From: Stenotrophomonas sp. SAU14A_NAIMI4_8
Lineage (GTDB): Bacteria > Pseudomonadota > Gammaproteobacteria > Xanthomonadales > Xanthomonadaceae
Direction: 5' to 3'
Assembly: GCF_003086695.1 (NCBI RefSeq)
Contig: NZ_CP025999.1
Coordinates: 546,820-610,819, forward strand
Length of the DNA stretch: 64,000 bases
In this document: positions 17,533 to 26,211 of the stretch, in pieces
Numbering within the stretch: the stretch's first letter is position 1
How the letters are laid out: each line of letters starts with the position of its first letter
The notes under the pieces: generated by a model
Told to the model about the DNA's origin: nothing
Seen by the model: the letters and a program-made list of their open reading frames with translations, nothing else
Database searches by the model: none
Made by a program: the position numbers and the translations under genes

Positions 17533-18207
17533 ATGATCCGCACTACCGCTCTTGCCGTGGCCATTGCCGCCGCCACCCTGTCGATGCCGGCCCACGCTGG
17601 CCTGGGCAAGCTGAAGGATCTGGCCGGTGCCGCCACCGGCACCTCCGCCAGCGCCTCCAGCGCCGCTGCACCGGACGAAGCCGCGCAGGAAGCGCTGGTG
17701 CGCCGTTTCGTCAGCTCGCAGTCGCATTCGCTGCAGGCACAGACCTCGTTCGCCCGTGCCTTCGGCCTGGCCGAGCAGGTGCAGCTGCTGGAAGCCGAGC
17801 GCCAGGCGCTGTCGTCCGGTTCGGTGAGCGTGGATGCCATGAAGAAGTCGGTCTCGGTGAGCGAGTCGGCCCAGGCCGCCATCGATGAGCGCGTGGCCGC
17901 GCAGCCGGAACTGAGCGCCGAATCGAAGCAGCACTACGCCGAAGGCCTGGTGTCGATGCTGGCCTCGGCCGCCGAAGCACAGAAGCTGGGCGGCGAAGCC
18001 GGCAACTTCACCGCGGGCATGAAGAACCTGGGCGCCACCCAGCTGGCCACCGTGGGCCGCAAGCTGGCTGCCGGTGCGTGGGTGGCCAAGGAATCGCCGG
18101 GCTTCATCAAGGGCCTGTACAGCTCGTCCAAGTCGGCCGTGACCTTCGCCAAGAAGAGCAAGGTGAAGGTGCCGTCGAACGCCGATTCGCTGCTCGACAG
18201 CCTCTGA
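17533..18207 (+). CDS. Exported helical protein of unknown function (cluster gene 3)
   Basis: A 224-residue protein with a clean signal peptide (MIRTTALAVAIAAATLSMPAHA|GL) behind AAAGGAAA. The mature part is Ala/Ser-rich and helical, with a GKLKDLAGAATGTSASASS linker and a basic end (FAKKSKVKVPSNADSLLDSL). No family is recognised. It is conserved in position only by inference from its neighbours: 89 bp after gene 2 and 16 bp before the lipoprotein gene. Confidence 0.68.
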   Translation: MIRTTALAVAIAAATLSMPAHAGLGKLKDLAGAATGTSASASSAAAPDEAAQEALVRRFVSSQSHSLQAQTSFARAFGLAEQVQLLEAERQALSSGSVSVDAMKKSVSVSESAQAAIDERVAAQPELSAESKQHYAEGLVSMLASAAEAQKLGGEAGNFTAGMKNLGATQLATVGRKLAAGAWVAKESPGFIKGLYSSSKSAVTFAKKSKVKVPSNADSLLDSL

Positions 18208-18223
18208 TCGCAGGTCCATGTCC

Positions 18224-19897
18224 ATGCGCACCACCACCCGACTGATCGGCCTGGGCCTGGCCGCTGCCTTGCTGGCGGCCTGTGGCGACAAGGAAGCCCC
18301 GGCGGCAGACACCGCGCCGGTCCCCGCCAAGGAAAAGGCAGCCAGCGCGCTGGTCAGCAACGCACCGGCCGACGACGCGCCGTTGCGCGGCACGCCGGAT
18401 TTCGGCGGCACCACCCAGGTCGCGCGCGAGGCCGATGGTATCGGCAGCACGCCGGAACTGGCGGTGCTGGCCGCCCTGCAATCGGCGGTGGCGCAGGTCA
18501 ATGGCGTGCGCGTGGCCAGCCAGATGCAGGGCCTGCGCGCAGGCCTGCATGTGGACGTGGATGGGGAACACGTCGGCGACATCCGCGCCGACGCGTTCAC
18601 CCAGCAGATGATTGCCGGCTCGCAGGGTGCGGTGCTGGGCTATGAAATCCTGTCGCAGGACGAAGTGCGGCAGCTGGATGAAGAGACCATTGCCCGCGTG
18701 CGCGCCAGCGATGAAGGCTGGAGCTTCAAGGGCTCGGCCTCGGCCAGCGCGTCGGGCCAGGCCTCGGCGAAGGCCTCCGGCGGCGGTGGTTCGGCCGAAG
18801 CCAGCTACAAGGAAAACTACGAAGAGAACGTGCAGGTGGACGCCAAGCGCGGCGCCAGCTCGTTCGATTCGGACGTGACCCACCGCAGCATGCGCAGCTA
18901 CTGGAAGGTGCGCGTGCGTGCGCAGATTGCCCAGTACCGCGCGCCGGACGAGCAGGGCAAGCCGAAGATCGTGGTGGCCCTGCCGCGCACCAAGTCCGGC
19001 AGCTATGCCGTGGGTGATGGTCGCGTGGATGCCGGCGAAGTGGCCGATGCCATTCGCGCACGGCTGTCCGATACGCTGACCCAGACCCAGCGCTTCATCG
19101 TGCTGGACCGCGAATTCGGTGATGAACTGCAGGCCGAGATCGACCACATCAACAGCGGCAACGTGCGCCTGCAGGACACTGCACGCATCGGCCAGCAGTT
19201 GGCGACCGATCTGATCCTGATTCCCACCATCGAACGCTTCGAGTACCCGCGCAGCGTGCGCAACCTGCGCATGTCCGATCGCCAGGTCACCTCGTATTCC
19301 GGTGGCGGCCGCATCACCCTGCGCCTGGTCAACGCCACCACCGGCCAGGTGGTGATGTCCGACAGCTTCGACCACCAGCTGGCCTCCACCGGCCCCAGCA
19401 CGCTGCCGCGCGTGGTCAACGGCCGCAACATGGCCGCCTCGATGATGGAATCGTTGTCCGGGCAGATCGGTACGACCATCGTCACCACGCTGTTCCCGGT
19501 GTCGGTGGTATCGGTGGACGGCGACCAGGTGGTGCTCAGCCAGGGCGGTGAAACGCTGCAGGCCGGCCAGCGCTGGCAGGCCGTGCGCCTGGGCGAAGAA
19601 CTGAAGGACCCGCAGACCGGTCGTTCGCTGGGCCGCAGCGAGCACCCGTGCTGCACCATCCGCGTGGATCGCGTGGCCGCGCAGACCTCGTACGGCACCA
19701 TCGAAGACGGTGTGGACGCAACCCGCGGTGGCTTCCGTCCCGGCCAGATCGAGCTGCGGCAGAAGCTGGGCAGCAAGCCGGCTGCGGCTGCCACGGCAAG
19801 CGCATCGGCGGCACCGGCCGCCAGCGCGCGCCCGGCGGCCAAGCCCAAGCCCAAGGCCGCTGCTGCTGCCGCACCGGCAGAAGACCCGAACTGGTAA
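18224..19897 (+). CDS. CsgG-like lipoprotein (cluster gene 4)
   Basis: A 557-residue lipoprotein: LAAALLAAC lipobox with the acylated Cys near residue 21, followed by an Ala/Pro linker. Residues 75-250 resemble a FlgT N-terminal domain (ELAVLAALQSAVAQVNGVRV, GYEILSQDEV, YWKVRVRAQIAQY) interrupted by a Ser/Ala/Gly insert. Residues 260-420 look like CsgG: RARLSDTLTQTQRFIVLDREF, ARIGQQLATDLILIPTIERF and GRITLRLVNATTGQVV. The tail is Ala/Pro/Lys-rich. GCAGG is 9 bases before ATG 18224; the ATG at 18218 is too close. Possibly outer-membrane and oligomeric. Confidence 0.75.
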   Translation: MRTTTRLIGLGLAAALLAACGDKEAPAADTAPVPAKEKAASALVSNAPADDAPLRGTPDFGGTTQVAREADGIGSTPELAVLAALQSAVAQVNGVRVASQMQGLRAGLHVDVDGEHVGDIRADAFTQQMIAGSQGAVLGYEILSQDEVRQLDEETIARVRASDEGWSFKGSASASASGQASAKASGGGGSAEASYKENYEENVQVDAKRGASSFDSDVTHRSMRSYWKVRVRAQIAQYRAPDEQGKPKIVVALPRTKSGSYAVGDGRVDAGEVADAIRARLSDTLTQTQRFIVLDREFGDELQAEIDHINSGNVRLQDTARIGQQLATDLILIPTIERFEYPRSVRNLRMSDRQVTSYSGGGRITLRLVNATTGQVVMSDSFDHQLASTGPSTLPRVVNGRNMAASMMESLSGQIGTTIVTTLFPVSVVSVDGDQVVLSQGGETLQAGQRWQAVRLGEELKDPQTGRSLGRSEHPCCTIRVDRVAAQTSYGTIEDGVDATRGGFRPGQIELRQKLGSKPAAAATASASAAPAASARPAAKPKPKAAAAAAPAEDPNW

Positions 19898-19907
19898 GAC
19901 ATCGCGC

Positions 19908-19987
19908 GGGGTCAGATCCCTTTCCCATAGGGAAAGGGATCTGACCCCTTCGTGTCTGTGTCCGTGTCGACCAAGGTCGACACCTAC
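19908..19987. repeat. GGGGTC hairpin followed by SMAG palindrome
   Basis: 19908-19948 is a near-perfect palindrome (GGGGTCAGATCCCTTTCCC / GGGAAAGGGATCTGACCCC) and may end transcription of the lipoprotein gene. 19964-19987 is a SMAG palindrome in reverse orientation (GTGTCGACCAAGGTCGACAC then CTAC). Together with the element at 20012, the 329-bp gap 19898-20226 is almost entirely repeat. Confidence 0.8.
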
Positions 19988-20011
19988 CATCAGGACCGAG
20001 AATCTGTCGAA

Positions 20012-20113
20012 GGCGGGGTGGGTCCGGTTGCGGGGGCGTGAGCCGCATGGATGCGGCGACCGAGCTTACATGGACGTACTTGCAGCGTCCCCCGCGACCG
20101 GACCCACCCCGCC
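20012..20113 (+). repeat. Branched stem-loop element, copy C
   Basis: A 25-bp stem (GGCGGGGTGGGTCCGGTTGC / GCGACCGGACCCACCCCGCC, one G-U pair) enclosing GCCGCATGGATGCGGC and GGACGTACTTGCAGCGTCC. The lead-in CTGTCGAAGGCGGGGTGGG is identical to that of copy D at 54 kb. Confidence 0.88.
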
Positions 20114-20226
20114 GATCCTCAGGAAGCCAGCTGTAGCTTCTGTTGTTGCCCTGGCTTCGGCGGGTGCAGGGCGCAGCCCTGCCGAACCCCTTACACTCCG
20201 GTAGGTTTGTCCTGCTGGAGAGAGCA

Positions 20227-21876
20227 ATGAAACGAGTGGCACTGGGCCTGCTGGCCCTTTCGGTAAGCAGCGCATTGATGGCGGCCACGCCGAAGTTCGA
20301 TGGCGCGCGCATTTCCGCCGATGTGAAGGAGCTGGCCTCCGACGCGTATGAAGGCCGTTCGCCGGCCACCGCCGGCGAAGAGAAGACCATCGCCTACCTC
20401 AGCAAGCAGTTCGCCGACGCCGGCCTGCAGCCGGGCGGCGACCTGAAGGACGGCAAGCGCCTGTGGACCCAGGCCGTGCCGCTGCTCAAGGGCGATATCG
20501 TCGGCGCGCCGCAGCTGGCGCTGCACCAGGGCGGAAAGACCGTGGCGCTGCAGCAGGGCAAGCAGATTGCCGTGCGCGCGGCCATGAACGGTGCCAGCGC
20601 AGTGGATATCAGCAAGGCACCGCTGGTGTTCCTGGGCTATGGCGTGAAGGCGCCGGAACGCAACTGGGACGACTTCAAGGGCGTGGACCTGAAGGGCAAG
20701 ATCGCCGTGGTGCTGATCAACGACCCCGACTTCGAGACCGGCAAGGGCGACTTCGACGGCAAGGGCATGACCTGGTACGGGCGCTGGCCGTACAAGTACG
20801 AAGAGGGTGCCCGCCAGGGTGCGCTGGGCGTGCTGATCGTGCATGAGACCGCGCCGGCATCCTACGGCTGGGCCACCGTGGCCGGCTCCAACACCAACAC
20901 CATGTTCGACGTGGTGCGTGACAATCCCGCCGACACCCATCCGACGCTGGAAGGCTGGATCCAGCGCGATCTGGCGGTGGACCTGTTCCGCTCGGCCGGC
21001 CTGGATTTCGAGGCGCTGAAGAAGCAGGCGCAGCAGCGCGACTTCACCCCGGTGCCGCTGACCGGCGCCAGCCTGGATGCGAAGTACGCGGTGAAGACCG
21101 AGGTGATCACCTCGCACAACGTGGCCGCGCGCCTGGAAGGCAGCCGCTACCCGGACGAGACCATCGTCTACAGCGCGCACTGGGACCATATTGGCGTGGG
21201 TGAGCCCGATGCCCGTGGCGACCGCATCTTCAACGGTGCGCTGGACAACGCCAGCGGCACCGCTTCGCTGCTGGAACTGGCCCGTGGCTTCGCCAAGGGC
21301 AAGCGCCCGGAACGTTCGGTGCTGTTCCTGGCGGTCACCGCCGAGGAAAAGGGCCTGCTGGGTTCGGAGTACTACGCCACCCATCCGCTGTACCCGCTGG
21401 AAAAGACCGTGGCGATGATCAACATGGACGGCATGGCGCCGTTCGGTCCGTCGCGTGATTTCGGCATCTACGGCACCGCGCGCTTCGAGCTGCTGGACCA
21501 GTTGAAGGACGTGGCCAAGGGCTGGGACATCCGCTACACCCCCGACCCGAAGCCGGAAGCGGGCCTGTTCTTCCGTTCCGACCACTTCTCGTTCGCCAAG
21601 CGCGGCGTGCCGGCGCTGTCCTGGTCGGCCGGCCAGGACTGGGTGGACGGTGGCGTGGCGGCGGGCAAGAAGGCGTCCGACGATTACACCGCCAAGCGCT
21701 ACCACCAGCAGGGCGACGAGTGGCAGCCGGATTGGGTGTTCGCCGGTGCGGCACGCGACCTGGAAGTGCTCTACACGCTGGGCAGCCAGCTGGCCAACTC
21801 GCGCAGCTGGCCGAACTGGAGCACCGACGAGTCGTTCCGCGCCGTGCGTGACGCCAGCGCCGACCAGCGCAAGTAA
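20227..21876 (+). CDS. M28-family metallopeptidase with PA insert
   Basis: A 549-residue secreted aminopeptidase-like protein. The signal peptide is MKRVALGLLALSVSSALMA|AT. An N-terminal M28 segment is followed by a protease-associated domain at about 130-260 (PLVFLGYGVKAPERNWDDFKG, GALGVLIVHETAPASYGW). The zinc site then appears as SAHWDHIG, GALDNASGTASLLELA, TAEEKGLLGSEYYA and RSDHFSFAKRGVPAL. It should release N-terminal residues from peptides in the periplasm or outside. The ATG after GGAGAGAGCA was chosen over a longer frame that lacks a signal peptide. Confidence 0.93.
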   Translation: MKRVALGLLALSVSSALMAATPKFDGARISADVKELASDAYEGRSPATAGEEKTIAYLSKQFADAGLQPGGDLKDGKRLWTQAVPLLKGDIVGAPQLALHQGGKTVALQQGKQIAVRAAMNGASAVDISKAPLVFLGYGVKAPERNWDDFKGVDLKGKIAVVLINDPDFETGKGDFDGKGMTWYGRWPYKYEEGARQGALGVLIVHETAPASYGWATVAGSNTNTMFDVVRDNPADTHPTLEGWIQRDLAVDLFRSAGLDFEALKKQAQQRDFTPVPLTGASLDAKYAVKTEVITSHNVAARLEGSRYPDETIVYSAHWDHIGVGEPDARGDRIFNGALDNASGTASLLELARGFAKGKRPERSVLFLAVTAEEKGLLGSEYYATHPLYPLEKTVAMINMDGMAPFGPSRDFGIYGTARFELLDQLKDVAKGWDIRYTPDPKPEAGLFFRSDHFSFAKRGVPALSWSAGQDWVDGGVAAGKKASDDYTAKRYHQQGDEWQPDWVFAGAARDLEVLYTLGSQLANSRSWPNWSTDESFRAVRDASADQRK

Positions 21877-21881
21877 GGCAA

Positions 21882-21931
21882 GGCGGGGCGCTGCCCCGCC
21901 ACCTACCGGTAGCGCCGGGCCATGCCCGGCG
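21882..21931. terminator. GC hairpin plus SMAG palindrome after the M28 gene
   Basis: GGCGGGGCGCTGCCCCGCC at 21882-21900 is a perfect 8-bp stem right after the stop codon, without a T run. A SMAG palindrome (GTAGCGCCGGGCCATGCCCG) follows at 21909-21931. Either may stop transcription or protect the mRNA end. Confidence 0.5.
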
Positions 21932-22039
21932 TTGCTGTAACAGCTTCCATCCCCGCTTTCCGGGGCTTCGTCGCAGGCCGCTTGTCTGCCCGGTGCGCCG
22001 GCCTATGCTCGGCTCACCCCTTCCCACCAAGGCACTGCC

Positions 22040-23299
22040 GTGTTCGCCAGCCTTACTCTCATTGTTCGTCATTTGTTGGCCTGGGCCGTGGCGCTGCTGG
22101 TGGCGGGCATGGTCTGGAGTGGCATCTTCAGCGGCATGAACGATGGCCCGGGCTGGATCTTCGGCCTGCTGGCGATGTTCCTGATGATCACCGCGCTGGG
22201 CAGCGCCATTACCCATGTGCGCCGGGTGTGGATGGTGGCCGGCAAGCTGGACGGCAGCACCCTGTCTGGCCGCCAGCGGCGGCAGGTGGAACTGCCCATG
22301 GACGCCGGCCAGGCCTACGCGGTGGTCGAGGCGGCGGTGGCCGAACTGCCGCGCGTGGAAGACGTGGAAAGTTCGGCCGGCAGCCTGCAGGTGCGCGCCT
22401 ACGTGCGCCGCGTGGACCCCTGGAACGGCCGCCAGCCCTCGCGCTGGAACCTGCCGGCGCGGCTGGCGATCAAGCGCAACAGCGTGCAGGCCACGGTCAC
22501 TCCGGGGCAGGGCACCAGCACGGTCACCCTGCTGTTCGAGCCCGATGCCGGCTGGTGGGCCGATCTGCTGGCGCTGGATGAAGGCAGCAACTACGAGAAC
22601 GCCGAAGCGGTGACCCGCGCGATCAGCCGCCGGGTGGCCGACCAGCGCCGCGACGAACAGGCCGCCGCCGAGCAGACCCAGGTGGAAAAGGAACTGTCGG
22701 TGGCGCGGCTGAACCTGCTGCACGCACAGGTGGAACCGCACTTCCTGTACAACACGCTGGCCAATGCGCAGGTGCTGACCCGCACCGATCCGGGCCGCGC
22801 CGATCAGATGCTGGGGCACCTGATCCAGTACCTGCGCAGTTCGCTGCCGCAGGTGGATGAATCGGTGTCCACGCTGGGCGTGGAGCTGGAACGCACACGC
22901 GCCTACCTGGAAATCCTGCGCATCCGCATGGGCGCGCGGTTGGCGGTGGAAGTGCAGGTGCCCAACGAACTGCAGGGTGTGCACCTGCCGGCCATGGCCC
23001 TGCAGACGCTGGTGGAAAACGCGATCAAGCACGGCTTGGAGCCCAAGCCGGGTGGCGGCACGATCTGGATCCTGGCGCGTGGCTTCGATGACCACGTGAC
23101 CGTAACGGTGGCCGACGATGGACTGGGCTTCGGCCAGGGCACCAGCGGCACCGGCATCGGCCTGAAGAACCTGCGCGAGCGCCTGCGCCTGACCTGCGGC
23201 GAGCAGGCCGGCGTGGCGATCGTGGCCAACTTCCCCTCGGGCGTGGCCGCTACCATGACCCTGCCGCAGCCGGCCAAGGAGCGCACCCATGCCGCTTGA
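22040..23299 (+). CDS. LytS/AlgZ-type sensor histidine kinase
   Basis: A 419-residue sensor kinase starting at GTG behind AAGG. Two membrane helices lie in residues 5-65 with no large periplasmic loop. A cytoplasmic region (about 85-215) follows, then a His_kinase (PF06580) domain with His234 in AQVEPHFLYNTLANAQ, and an ATPase domain with LVENAIKHGLEP, VADDGLGFG and GTGIGLKNLRERL. It should phosphorylate the LytTR regulator whose start overlaps its end by 11 bp. The lack of an external sensor suggests a membrane or cytoplasmic signal. Confidence 0.92.
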   Translation: MFASLTLIVRHLLAWAVALLVAGMVWSGIFSGMNDGPGWIFGLLAMFLMITALGSAITHVRRVWMVAGKLDGSTLSGRQRRQVELPMDAGQAYAVVEAAVAELPRVEDVESSAGSLQVRAYVRRVDPWNGRQPSRWNLPARLAIKRNSVQATVTPGQGTSTVTLLFEPDAGWWADLLALDEGSNYENAEAVTRAISRRVADQRRDEQAAAEQTQVEKELSVARLNLLHAQVEPHFLYNTLANAQVLTRTDPGRADQMLGHLIQYLRSSLPQVDESVSTLGVELERTRAYLEILRIRMGARLAVEVQVPNELQGVHLPAMALQTLVENAIKHGLEPKPGGGTIWILARGFDDHVTVTVADDGLGFGQGTSGTGIGLKNLRERLRLTCGEQAGVAIVANFPSGVAATMTLPQPAKERTHAA

Positions 23300-24059
23300 A
23301 GCCCTGATTGCCGAAGACGAAGAACTGCTGCGCCAGGCACTGGTGGACCAACTGGCGCGGCTGTGGCCGGAACTGAAGCTGGTGGCCGCGTGCGAGGACG
23401 GCGCCAGCGCGCTGGAGCAACTGGCTGAGAAACAGCCGGACATCGCCTTCCTGGATATCCGCATGCCGGGCATCAGCGGCATCGAAGTGGCCCGTTCGCT
23501 GTCCGAACTGAGCCCGCGTACGCAGGTGGTGTTCGTGACCGCCTACGACCAGTACGCCATCGATGCGTTCGAACAGGGCGCGATGGACTACCTGCTGAAG
23601 CCGGTCAGCGATGAGCGCCTGCTGGCCACCCGCGAACGCATCCTGTCGCGCCTGCCATCCACGCGCCAGGACGATGCCGTGCTGGAGCGATTGTTGCAGC
23701 GTCTGGGCCCGTCGCAGGCACAGCCCGAGCGTCCGCCGCTGGCCTGGATCACCGCCAGCAATGGCCGCGAAACGCAGCTGATCATGCTGGATGACGTGGT
23801 CTATTTCCGCGCCGACAACAAGTACACCACGGTGGTCACCGCCGAGGGCGAGAGCCTGCTGCGCACGCCGCTGCGCGAACTGCTGGAGGCGCTGGACCCG
23901 CAGCAGTTCCGGCAGATCCACCGTTCCACCATCGTGCACATGAAGGCGGTGGCGGCGGTCAGCCGCGACGATACCGGCAGGGGCGTGCTGCGCCTGCGCC
24001 AGCGCCCGGAAACGCTGGTGGTCAGCCAGCCGTTCATGAGCCTGTTCCGCGGCATGTAG
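23289..24059 (+). CDS. LytTR response regulator
   Basis: A 256-residue response regulator. Receiver domain residues 1-120 have the acidic pair D/E at 10-11, phospho-acceptor Asp56 in AFLDIRMPG, a Thr in VFVTAYDQYA and Lys in YLLKPVS. A LytTR DNA-binding domain covers about 155-250 (VVYFRADNKYTTV, FRQIHRSTIVHMKAV). It is of the AlgR/LytR class, which often controls exopolysaccharide, pili or envelope genes. Targets cannot be read here. Confidence 0.93.
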   Translation: MPLEALIAEDEELLRQALVDQLARLWPELKLVAACEDGASALEQLAEKQPDIAFLDIRMPGISGIEVARSLSELSPRTQVVFVTAYDQYAIDAFEQGAMDYLLKPVSDERLLATRERILSRLPSTRQDDAVLERLLQRLGPSQAQPERPPLAWITASNGRETQLIMLDDVVYFRADNKYTTVVTAEGESLLRTPLRELLEALDPQQFRQIHRSTIVHMKAVAAVSRDDTGRGVLRLRQRPETLVVSQPFMSLFRGM

Positions 24060-24075
24060 CAGGCGCCAGAAAGAA

Positions 24076-24107
24076 CAATGCCACCGTGGCAGTGCACGGT
24101 GGCATTG
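24076..24107. terminator. Hairpin between convergent genes
   Basis: CAATGCCACCGTG at 24076-24088 pairs perfectly with CACGGTGGCATTG at 24095-24107 around a six-base loop. It follows the response regulator and could serve as a bidirectional terminator, although no T run is present on either side. Confidence 0.6.
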
Positions 24108-24131
24108 TGGCTCCCCCCGCTTTCCGGGTGA

Positions 24132-24746
24132 TCAGAACGCCGGTTGCAGCGTCATGTCGTGGTGGTGTTCGGTCTCGCCCACGTGGTTCAGGCGGCCCAC
24201 CAGTTCCGAGTGCTGCTTCATGCGCCCGATCTCGGTCATGATGCGGATGTCTTCATGGCGCAGTTCGCGCCGGGCGGTGACCGCCTGCTTGTAGTCCAGC
24301 ACTTCCGGGTAATGCTCGGCCAGGTCCAGCGCCTCGGCCACGCATTCCACGCTGTCGGCACTGGAGCTGATGCGCGCGCGGCTGTTGAAGGCCTTCATCC
24401 AGCGTTCGAAGCCGGCGGTGTGGTCGAACATGTTGGCCATGAACCAGATGACGAACAGGATCGACACCCACGAACCGAACACGATCACCACGCGGGTGAA
24501 GGTGATATGGAAGTCGTCGCGCCACAGGTAGTTGGCGATCAGGCCCAGGATCAGCAGCGACGCTGCCTGCCAACCCACGATCGAGGCCATCAGCCACTGG
24601 CACTTGGCCTTGGCCAGCACGGCCACCTCGTCGCGGATCTGCTGCTCGCTCAGGTTGCGCCAGTGCGCGACCTGTTTTTCGAACGGGCTGCTGTACAGCT
24701 CGTTGTCCCGCAGCAGCATTCCCAAACCCTTGAACAAAGCAATCAT
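24132..24746 (-). CDS. Membrane protein of unknown function, two transmembrane helices
   Basis: A 204-residue protein. The N-terminal 50 residues are amphipathic (LRDNELYSSPFEKQVAHWRNLSEQQI). Two helices follow (about 52-70, SIVGWQAASLLILGLIA, and 82-108, VVIVFGSWVSILFVIWFMANM). The C-terminal 90 residues are charged and helical. GGAG is 8 bases before the ATG. No known family is recognised. Confidence 0.75.
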   Translation of the reverse strand: MIALFKGLGMLLRDNELYSSPFEKQVAHWRNLSEQQIRDEVAVLAKAKCQWLMASIVGWQAASLLILGLIANYLWRDDFHITFTRVVIVFGSWVSILFVIWFMANMFDHTAGFERWMKAFNSRARISSSADSVECVAEALDLAEHYPEVLDYKQAVTARRELRHEDIRIMTEIGRMKQHSELVGRLNHVGETEHHHDMTLQPAF

Positions 24747-24864
24747 GGCTGGCTCCTTTCTGGAACGTGCGTCGATCAGCATTGGACGATGTGGCGGATT
24801 CAGTTCTAGCACTTCCAGCGGCCGGTGCAATGGGCGCAAAGCGAAGGGGCGCAAGGGTTTTGCC

Positions 24865-24925
24865 TGAATGCGTGAAGATTGGTGCGGCGCACCATCGCAT
24901 TCACAGGCTGCGACAAGATGTCGCA
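24865..24925. other. Nested palindromes in a 309-bp intergenic stretch
   Basis: The gap 24747-25055 has no gene. It contains TGAATGCG (24865-24872) paired with CGCATTCA (24896-24903), enclosing the perfect palindrome TGGTGCGGCGCACCA (24880-24894), and next to it TGCGACAAGATGTCGCA (24909-24925), a 7-bp dyad with a 3-base centre. They could be operators or a structured leader of the DUF2236 gene. Confidence 0.5.
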
Positions 24926-25055
24926 GGGTGAATCGTGCTGCGTGCGCACATGCTGCTGCGGCGTGGCCGTCGGGCTCGCCGCAGGGCGCCGGATCGCCCA
25001 GAATCAAGCCGGACCGCGCAGAACCCGGTCGATTCCGCCACCCACTGGACCCCGT

Positions 25056-25982
25056 ATGCCGCCGTTGCTGCACCGCTTGACCCGCCCGGTTACCGCGCCC
25101 ATCCGCCGCTGGGTGCTCGACGCCTTCCCGCGTGGCCAGAGCGGCATCGATTACGACCACCCGCAGGGCGATCCCGGCTGGTTCGGGCCGGACAGCATCA
25201 CCTGGCGCGTGCATGCGGAACTGCCGTCCATGCTGGCCGGCGGGCTGTGCGCGCTCATGCTGCAGACCCTGCACCCGCGCGCGCTGGCCGGCGTGTATGA
25301 CCACTCCAATTTCCGCCAGGACCTGGTGGGGCGGCTGCGCCGCACCACGGCCTTCGTGGCCGGCACCAGTTACGCGCCCAGTGGCGAAGTGGAAACGCTG
25401 GTGGCCAAGGTGCGCCACATCCATGCGCAGATCCGCGGCCGCACCGCACAGGGCCAGGCGTATGCGGCTGACGATCCGCACCTGCTGACGTGGGTGCACG
25501 TGACCGAGGCCTACGGCTTCCTGCAGGGCTACCGCCGCTATGGGCGCGAGGTTCCCGAGGCGATTGCTGACCGCTACTACGACGAGTACCGCTGCGTGGC
25601 CGAGGCGCTGGGCGCGGTGGACGTGCCGCGCAGCGAGGCCGAAGTGGCGGCGTATTTCTGTGCGCGCCAGCCCGAGTTGATGGCCGATGCGCGTTCGCGC
25701 GAAGTACTGGACGTGCTGTCTGCGGTGAACCTGCCGGTGCCGATCCCGGGGCTGTCACGCGCGGTGTTCCTGGGCGCGGGCGCGGCGCTGTTGCCGGACT
25801 GGGCCGAGGCGATGCTGGAACGCACGACTGCACAGCGTGCGCAGGCGGCGGCTTCGGCGAAGCTGATGCAGGGCATGGCGCCGCTGTTCCGTCGCGCATT
25901 GCCCGATGGCCTGGCCACCCGGGCGTGCGCACGCATGGGCGTGCCGGTGGAGGTGTTGCGCGAGTGGCCGGCCGCGGGGTGA
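25056..25982 (+). CDS. Oxygenase MpaB family (DUF2236) protein
   Basis: A 308-residue protein of the MpaB/latex-oxygenase-like family (DUF2236), which bind heme through conserved histidines in characterised members. Visible signatures are SMLAGGLCALMLQTLHPRAL followed by GVYDHSNFRQD at residues 57-85, and LTWVHVTEAYGFL near 148. The ATG at 25056 was chosen because family homology starts soon after. A longer frame would begin inside the palindromic intergenic region. Substrate unknown. Confidence 0.85.
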   Translation: MPPLLHRLTRPVTAPIRRWVLDAFPRGQSGIDYDHPQGDPGWFGPDSITWRVHAELPSMLAGGLCALMLQTLHPRALAGVYDHSNFRQDLVGRLRRTTAFVAGTSYAPSGEVETLVAKVRHIHAQIRGRTAQGQAYAADDPHLLTWVHVTEAYGFLQGYRRYGREVPEAIADRYYDEYRCVAEALGAVDVPRSEAEVAAYFCARQPELMADARSREVLDVLSAVNLPVPIPGLSRAVFLGAGAALLPDWAEAMLERTTAQRAQAAASAKLMQGMAPLFRRALPDGLATRACARMGVPVEVLREWPAAG

Positions 25983-26000
25983 TCCACGCTACGCGCGGTG

Positions 26001-26128
26001 ATCCACGCTACGCGTGGATGGCACCCGGCGCCCCGCCTTGGGTAGGTGCCAACCTTGGTTGGCACAGCGTAGATCCACGCCATGCGTGGATGAGATGCCC
26101 TGCGTTGCCAACCAAGGTTGGCACCCAC
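26001..26128. repeat. Cluster of four SMAG-type palindromes
   Basis: In order: ATCCACGCTACGCGTGGAT (26001-26019), a GTAGGTGCCAACC type (26042-26065), a GTAGATCCACGCC type (26069-26091), and an inverted GTTGCCAACC type (26105-26128). It lies between the ends of two convergent genes. Confidence 0.8.
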
Positions 26129-26178
26129 CAGAGGATGGGGGTGGCATCCACCAGAGCATCCCGCCCCCCCGCAAACGA

Positions 26179-26202
26179 AACGGGCGCCTTTCGGCGCCCG
26201 TT
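26179..26202 (-). terminator. Intrinsic terminator of the M13 peptidase gene
   Basis: The minus strand reads AACGGGCGCC-GAAA-GGCGCCCGTT, a perfect 10-bp stem with a GAAA tetraloop, followed by TCGTTT. It starts 10 bp after the stop codon of the M13 gene. Confidence 0.75.
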
Positions 26203-26211
26203 CGCATTACA

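Noticed and set aside
20191..21705. 504-codon minus-strand frame opposite the M28 peptidase
   Set aside because: Shadow of the M28 coding frame; composition typical of antisense of high-GC genes.
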